Positions 22,239 to 26,413 of a DNA stretch of 26,413 bases are shown piece after piece. How positions within the stretch are numbered: position 1 is the stretch's first letter; each line of letters starts with the position of its first letter. The stretch comes from an uncultured Ruminococcus sp. (GTDB taxonomy: Bacteria; Bacillota; Clostridia; Oscillospirales; Ruminococcaceae): positions 1 through 26,413 of the forward strand of contig CAJTYV010000032.1 in the NCBI GenBank assembly GCA_910584195.1, in the 5' to 3' direction. Below the pieces are notes generated by a model, which did no database searches, was not told the DNA's origin, and saw nothing but the letters and a program-made list of their open reading frames with translations. A program made the position numbers and the translations under genes.

Positions 22239-22522
22239 CGGAACAGTCTCCCGAGAGCCGATGCAGGAGATTTTTTGTCACGGTCACCGTATACCGCAGA
22301 CCATATATCCCCTGTTATTACCATGTCTCCTGTTTCCACGCTCATGGTATCGATGTGCAGTTCTCTGCCTTTGATCGTCAGTTCTCCAAGCTGAGTATAC
22401 AAACATATTGTTTTTTCGTCAAAGCTGTCTACATCTGTTATTCCGGAGATTGTCATGGAACGTCGGTTTTCAATTATTATTGAATGATTTGTCGGCTGTG
22501 TGTGCATATTCTTGTCCTTCAT
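22235..22522 (-). CDS. yabP: Sporulation protein YabP
   Basis: A 95-residue beta-rich protein of the YabP/YqfC family (HSIIIENRRSMTISGITDVDSFDE, LGELTIKGRELHI, GDIWSAVYGD). The ATG at 22522 has AAGGAG six bases upstream; a longer frame reaching 22627 adds only a basic low-complexity stretch and is rejected. YabP and YqfC proteins are made in the mother cell during sporulation. It is the first gene of the yabP-yabQ-divIC-S1 group. The rqcP (yabO) gene that often precedes yabP is not found here. The promoter is not clear, as expected if a sporulation sigma factor is used. Confidence 0.88.
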   Translation of the reverse strand: MKDKNMHTQPTNHSIIIENRRSMTISGITDVDSFDEKTICLYTQLGELTIKGRELHIDTMSVETGDMVITGDIWSAVYGDRDKKSPASALGRLFR

Positions 22523-22857
22523 AATCTTCTCCTTCCGATTATGCCGGCAGCGCCGCAGGCGGCTAAGCCGTTTATTCAGTTGTTTTTTAAGGCGGCGCCG
22601 CACAAAATCCGTCTGACGGTTTTGCACGTCATCTGCTTGCGTGTTTCACATCATTTTGCACAAAAAATTCTTGAAATGCGTCAGCGTTACTGCGCTGTTT
22701 CTGTACAATTTGACGAAAAGTCTGACTGTGCGTCTGACGCACAATTTTTGTGCGCTGCTGCCTTAAATTTATATTCTTTTTAAATAGGATTTAGAACTGT
22801 TGTTAAAAGTGCATAAAAAAAATCAAAAAAATTATTGCATATTTTTTGGAAAAGCGC
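22523..22857. other. Noncoding region between yabP and the secG promoter
   Basis: No convincing gene is seen in 335 bp. The part 22550-22760 is rich in short repeats: GCACAA or its variants several times, TCTGAC three times, the palindrome GCGGCGCCGC (22592-22601), and the perfect hairpin CGCACAA/TTGTGCG with a 3-nt loop (22738-22744 with 22748-22754). No U-tract follows any of them. GAATATA followed 15 bp on by CGCACAAA on the minus strand resembles a sigma-E promoter for yabP only weakly. Confidence 0.4.
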
Positions 22858-22886
22858 TTGCAAAATGTTTTTATTTATGGTATAAT
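22858..22886 (+). promoter_or_regulatory. Sigma-A promoter of secG
   Basis: TTGCAA (22858-22863), 17 bp, TATAAT (22881-22886). The 8-bp palindrome AAGCGCTT (22852-22859) overlaps the -35 box and resembles the core of a CcpA/LacI-family operator. Confidence 0.8.
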
Positions 22887-22946
22887 TAAAAAGCTAATTG
22901 AAAATACAGGCTGTATTATGCCTCAAATACACGGAGGAAAATAAAT

Positions 22947-23207
22947 ATGAGTATTATTGAGATCATCGGCGGAGCGATTCTGCTTGTTGCTTGTATCGCT
23001 ATCATTATTTTATGCCTTGCGCAGGAATCAAAGTCGCAGGACGGCATGACGGCTGCGCTTACAGGAGCAAGTTCCGATTCTTTTTACGGTAAAAACGAGG
23101 GCAGAAGCCGTGAGGCTATTCTTGCCAAGATAACAAGAACGGCAGGAATTATTCTTTTTGTGATTACTCTTGCAGTGAACATTGTTCCGATATTTACTGA
23201 AAAGTAA
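22947..23207 (+). CDS. secG: Protein translocase subunit SecG
   Basis: An 86-residue, two-helix subunit of the SecYEG channel (helices at about 3-23 and 64-83). The cytoplasmic loop with QESKSQDGMTAALTG and SFYGKNEGRSREAIL is the family signature. The ATG at 22947 has GGAGG upstream. It is divergent from yabP and has its own promoter and a clear terminator, so it is largely monocistronic, although secG followed by rnr is a common Firmicute order. With secD and secF at the other end of the window, three Sec components are present, but not in one operon. Confidence 0.95.
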   Translation: MSIIEIIGGAILLVACIAIIILCLAQESKSQDGMTAALTGASSDSFYGKNEGRSREAILAKITRTAGIILFVITLAVNIVPIFTEK

Positions 23208-23214
23208 TTGATTT

Positions 23215-23247
23215 CCCCGTGACTTGAACAGTCATGGGGATTTTTAT
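23215..23247 (+). terminator. Intrinsic terminator after secG
   Basis: CCCCGTGACT (23215-23224) and AGTCATGGGG (23230-23239) pair with one G-U, 5-nt loop, then ATTTTTATTTA. Between here and rnr (23248-23427) only weak promoter-like hexamers are seen, the best being GATAAT near 23374. Confidence 0.85.
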
Positions 23248-23427
23248 TTAGAAATGTGCTGTGACGTTCAGAAATATTTCGAAAAAGTTTTTTGTGCAGA
23301 ACGCTTGAAGGTTATATGGTGTGTTGAATCATATCATAATAAAGAGGACTTCGTATTTTTGTAATCTATTTTAGATAATGTCGTTCCCAGCATAAAATTA
23401 CGGATAGTGAAAGACAGGAGAAAATCA

Positions 23428-25578
23428 ATGTCGGAAAAAAAGAAAAAGAACGGCGCGGAGGTAAGCGCTGAAAGCTATAAAAATAAAATAATAACATTTC
23501 TCAGAGGATACGGCAAGAAGCTCATGCCGTTAAACGAGCTTGAAACTAAGTGCCGAACGAAAAAGTCTGGACGCGAGAATTTTATTCGGGCATTCACGGA
23601 GCTGCGCAATGAAGGCGTTATTACGGTTCGAAAGGGAATGAAAGCGGCATTATGCTCGAAACTCGGTTTGAGATCCGCCGGAATAACGCGTCTCAGCCGT
23701 ACATTTGGTTTTGCCGTTACCGATGACGGAACGGAATATTTTATTCCCGGAAAGTGCATGATGGGAGCTATGCCCGGAGATCGGGTGCTTATTGCCGATA
23801 TACCGTCTCGTTCAGGAGAACCCGAGGGAGAGGTGCAGGATATTCTCAGTTTCGGCAGTTCCGTTCTCACAGGCGTTATCTCATACGAGGACGGCGGACT
23901 TTACTTTGTTCCCGACACGGCTTCCCGCAATCATATGATAATTTCAAAATCCGAAAGCGTTCCGTATGCAAACGGAGATAAGGCAATGGCGGAGATCGTC
24001 TACAGGGGGAAGCGTCATGCCGAGCATAAAGTAAAAATAACTTCGGTTTTCGGCAGTTCCGAGCTTGCGGCGGCATGCGCGGAGGCGATAATTATTTCAA
24101 GCGGAATTGAATCGGAATTTCCCGATGAAGTTCTTAAAGAAGCGCGTAAAATTTCCGAAGGCGGAGTTCAGGAATATTGCTTTAATAACCGCGAGGATCT
24201 CAGGGAACTGCCTATATTCACGATAGACAGCGCAGAATCAAAGGATCTGGACGATGCGGTTTCGGTTGAAAAAACAGCGGACGGCTGGATTTTAGGCGTT
24301 CATATAGCCGATGTTTCTCATTATGTCAAGGGCAACAGCGCGCTGGACAAAGAAGCTCTCAGGCGCGGAACGAGCGTTTACTATGCGGATAAGGTCGTTC
24401 CGATGCTGCCAAAAGAGCTTTCCAACGGTATATGTTCGCTTAATCCAAATGAGGACAGGCTTACTCTTACGGCGTTTATGGAGCTTGGTACAGACGGTGA
24501 AATAAAAGCCTATCGTTTCTGTAAGTCGGTGATAAGGTCGAGAGTCAAGGGTGTCTATTCCGAGATAAACAGCATTCTCGACGATTCGGCAGACCTCGGT
24601 ATATTGGGAAAATATGAGTGCGTATCAAATGAACTTCTTCATATGAACGAGCTTGCCGATATTCTCATTGACCGAAGAAAACGGCGTCATGCACCAGAGC
24701 TTGAAACGTCCGAAAGCAAGATCGTTATTGACAGCGATGGAGTATGCTGCGGCATAGTTCCCCGTGAAAGGGGCAAATCCGAGCGTATCATCGAGGAATT
24801 TATGCTTTGTGCAAACGAAGCGGCGGCAAGGCTTGCACGTGAGCGGAAAATCCCATTTGTTTATCGTGTGCATGAAACTCCCCCGGAGGAAAAAACAGCG
24901 GCTCTTTGTGAGATTCTGACGAAGCTGAACGTGGAATATCCTCATTTTCAGGATTTTAAGCCCGTTCATGCGTCTCAGATACTTGAAAACTCAAAGGGTA
25001 CGGATAAGTTTGAGGCAGTAAATATGATGGTGCTTCGTTCCATGGCAAAGGCGAAGTATTCCGAAGAACCGCTTGGGCATTTCGGACTTGCGCTGAAAGA
25101 TTACGCTCATTTTACCAGTCCTATCAGGAGGTATCCCGATCTTGCGATACACCGTATTATTACGGATGTTCTGGCAGGCTACGGAGATACGTGGCTTGCA
25201 AAGCGTTACAGCGGATTTGCAGTCAATGCGTCTGAAAGATCCACTGCGGCAGAGATTCGTGCTGTATCGGCTGAAAGAGCCTGTGAGGATTGTTACAAGG
25301 CGGAATATATGAAACGTCATATCGGAGAAAGCTTTACAGCTAAAATTTCAGGTGTAACGGAATTCGGATTTTACGTACAGCTTCAAAATTCGATAGAGGG
25401 GCTTGTACACATACGTACGCTTCCGGAGGGCGAATACGATTACAGCGAGCCTGTTTCGCTTACCGAGAAATTCAGCGGCGTTTCATATGAGCTTGGCGAT
25501 ACTGTAACGGTTATTTGCGCTTCGGTGAACGTCAGCGAAGGAAACATTGATTTTGTGCTTGACGAGGAGGAACAGTGA
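23428..25578 (+). CDS. rnr: Ribonuclease R
   Basis: A 716-residue 3'-to-5' exoribonuclease of the RNase II/R family. It has an N-terminal winged-helix and two cold-shock-like domains (about 1-240), the RNB catalytic domain with TIDSAESKDLDDAV (264-277; the acidic residues bind the metal) and FTSPIRRYPDL (about 560-570), and a C-terminal S1 domain (about 632-712). It degrades structured RNA, including rRNA and tmRNA-tagged messages. The ATG at 23428 has AGGAG seven bases upstream; a GTG at 23407 in frame has no such site. In many Firmicutes smpB follows rnr; here a lipoprotein gene does, sharing one base with the rnr stop. Confidence 0.96.
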   Translation: MSEKKKKNGAEVSAESYKNKIITFLRGYGKKLMPLNELETKCRTKKSGRENFIRAFTELRNEGVITVRKGMKAALCSKLGLRSAGITRLSRTFGFAVTDDGTEYFIPGKCMMGAMPGDRVLIADIPSRSGEPEGEVQDILSFGSSVLTGVISYEDGGLYFVPDTASRNHMIISKSESVPYANGDKAMAEIVYRGKRHAEHKVKITSVFGSSELAAACAEAIIISSGIESEFPDEVLKEARKISEGGVQEYCFNNREDLRELPIFTIDSAESKDLDDAVSVEKTADGWILGVHIADVSHYVKGNSALDKEALRRGTSVYYADKVVPMLPKELSNGICSLNPNEDRLTLTAFMELGTDGEIKAYRFCKSVIRSRVKGVYSEINSILDDSADLGILGKYECVSNELLHMNELADILIDRRKRRHAPELETSESKIVIDSDGVCCGIVPRERGKSERIIEEFMLCANEAAARLARERKIPFVYRVHETPPEEKTAALCEILTKLNVEYPHFQDFKPVHASQILENSKGTDKFEAVNMMVLRSMAKAKYSEEPLGHFGLALKDYAHFTSPIRRYPDLAIHRIITDVLAGYGDTWLAKRYSGFAVNASERSTAAEIRAVSAERACEDCYKAEYMKRHIGESFTAKISGVTEFGFYVQLQNSIEGLVHIRTLPEGEYDYSEPVSLTEKFSGVSYELGDTVTVICASVNVSEGNIDFVLDEEEQ

Positions 25579-26336
25579 TGAGAAAAATACTGCCGTTTCT
25601 GACCGCTTTGGCGTGTGTGTTATTTCTTGCATCGTGCGGTGACAAAAATAAGGGCGAAAGCGGAGCATCAGAAAGTGTCAGCGGAACTTTTGCCGATGAT
25701 AGTTCCGTATCCGCTGCGCCGACTTCGACAGAGTATGTTTATACAGATTCTGAAAGCGGTACTGCCGATATAACCGAGGAAGCTTCTTTGAATATGCCTA
25801 CTTCCGCTTCCGGGGGAATTCTGCATTATCCCGAGGGCGGCGAAGAATTTGAGGAACAGCTTGAAGCAGATGTTTTGAAGGCTGCTCAGGAGCTTTTTGA
25901 CAAGGCGTGTGAAACTGAGTGGAAATTTACGGTAGGTTCTCCGTACAGTCTCGATACGTCGCAGTATATATGCAATGAATATGGCTGGCAGTTTTTCCTT
26001 ATTACCGAGGACGGCGTGAATTCTCTTGATGATGTGAGAAATGATTATCACGAAGTTTTCAGTGAAAATTACGAAGATACTCTTGACGAGGTGTTCATGG
26101 AAGACAACGGCAGGGCGTATTGTCTGAACGGCGCAAGGGGTTCGGATGTTTTTTATGAAGGTTCTGAGGTGGCTGAAATAACCGACAGAACGGAAGGAAA
26201 AATATGCTTTAGTGTTAAAAACAGATACAGCGATGACGGATTCGGCGGAGGCGCATATACGGAAAATTCCGAGTTTACGGTAGTAAGAGACGATGACGGT
26301 ATGTGGAGGGTCGGTTCGTTTAAATCGCCGTATTAA
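25578..26336 (+). CDS. Lipoprotein of unknown function
   Basis: A 252-residue secreted lipoprotein. The signal peptide ends in the lipobox LASC with Cys20 as the lipidated residue, followed by a Ser/Glu/Thr-rich linker to about 80 and a folded domain (about 90-252) rich in aromatic and acidic residues that ends in DDDGMWRVGSFKSPY. The start is the ATG at 25578, which shares a base with the rnr stop (TGATG); GGAGG upstream serves it. The C-terminal pattern faintly recalls IseA-like inhibitors of cell-wall endopeptidases, a guess by eye only. Coupling to rnr is positional and does not by itself imply a shared function. Confidence 0.88.
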   Translation: MRKILPFLTALACVLFLASCGDKNKGESGASESVSGTFADDSSVSAAPTSTEYVYTDSESGTADITEEASLNMPTSASGGILHYPEGGEEFEEQLEADVLKAAQELFDKACETEWKFTVGSPYSLDTSQYICNEYGWQFFLITEDGVNSLDDVRNDYHEVFSENYEDTLDEVFMEDNGRAYCLNGARGSDVFYEGSEVAEITDRTEGKICFSVKNRYSDDGFGGGAYTENSEFTVVRDDDGMWRVGSFKSPY

Positions 26337-26338
26337 TA

Positions 26339-26363
26339 AAAGCAGGAGGAAATCTCCTGCTTT
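26339..26363 (+). terminator. Terminator after the lipoprotein gene
   Basis: AAAGCAGGAG (26339-26348) and CTCCTGCTTT (26354-26363) form a perfect 10-bp stem with a 5-nt loop, 2 bp after the stop. The U-tract is short and partly inside the stem. Confidence 0.8.
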
Positions 26364-26370
26364 CAGTCTG

Positions 26371-26406
26371 TCAAAAAACCCCGAAACTGGAAGCAGAATC
26401 GGGGTT
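26371..26406 (-). terminator. Terminator for a convergent gene beyond the right edge
   Basis: AACCCCGA (26377-26384) and TCGGGGTT (26399-26406) form an 8-bp stem; on the minus strand the hairpin runs directly into six T. It points left, so a minus-strand gene should end just outside the window. Confidence 0.75.
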
Positions 26407-26413
26407 AAAATAT

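Noticed and set aside
22484..22783. 99-codon plus-strand open frame upstream of secG
   Set aside because: It overlaps the yabP start, has no ribosome binding site in its own direction and shows no domain. It is open because of the local repeat composition.

Overview
The window comes from a low-to-mid GC, spore-lineage Firmicute. The best fit is a clostridial anaerobe of the Ruminococcus/Oscillospiraceae type. That placement is inferred from gene content (yabP-yabQ-divIC-S1, secDF, an XRE-AbrB regulator, AGGAGG-type ribosome binding sites, near-consensus sigma-A promoters with 17-bp spacers) and not from any database search. Most genes lie on the minus strand. Only secG, rnr and a lipoprotein at the right end are on the plus strand.

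Layout from left to right. (1) 1-1249: 5' part of a long, acidic, repeat-rich cytoplasmic protein with an N-terminal Cys/His cluster; it runs off the left edge, so no closed reading frame marks it. (2) 1622-3570: a regulator-ATPase-permease operon (XRE-AbrB fusion plus ABC-2 exporter), with its own promoter, repeated AATGTTA boxes and a strong terminator. (3) 3802-6206: secD-secF, protein export. (4) 6415-12901: F-type ATP synthase operon in the order atpB-atpE-atpF-[atpH+atpA]-atpG-atpD-atpC. The delta and alpha subunits are encoded as one continuous 674-residue protein, the most unusual coding feature here. The operon leader holds an intrinsic-terminator-like hairpin downstream of a very good promoter. 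(5) 13103-20611: a surface polysaccharide operon with a priming glycosyl-phosphate transferase, the GDP-mannose to GDP-D-rhamnose route (manC, gmd, rmd), two GT4-type glycosyltransferases, and three small genes of unknown role. One small protein carries two copies of a DivIVA-like FRGY membrane-binding motif and overlaps a gene for a tiny two-helix membrane protein. (6) 20801-22522: yabP-yabQ-divIC-S1 cluster (sporulation, division, RNA binding), with an inverted-repeat element inserted between divIC and the S1 gene. (7) 22858-26336: secG, RNase R (rnr) and a lipoprotein, ending in two back-to-back terminators.

The genes cover protein translocation (SecD, SecF, SecG), proton-coupled ATP synthesis (c-subunit residues point to H+ rather than Na+), envelope polysaccharide synthesis, division/sporulation and RNA turnover. 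The points most worth follow-up are the delta-alpha fusion and its stoichiometry problem, the FRGY-repeat/two-TM gene pair in the polysaccharide operon, the atp leader terminator, and the 46-bp-spaced TTGTTCTCA element at 21269-21379.
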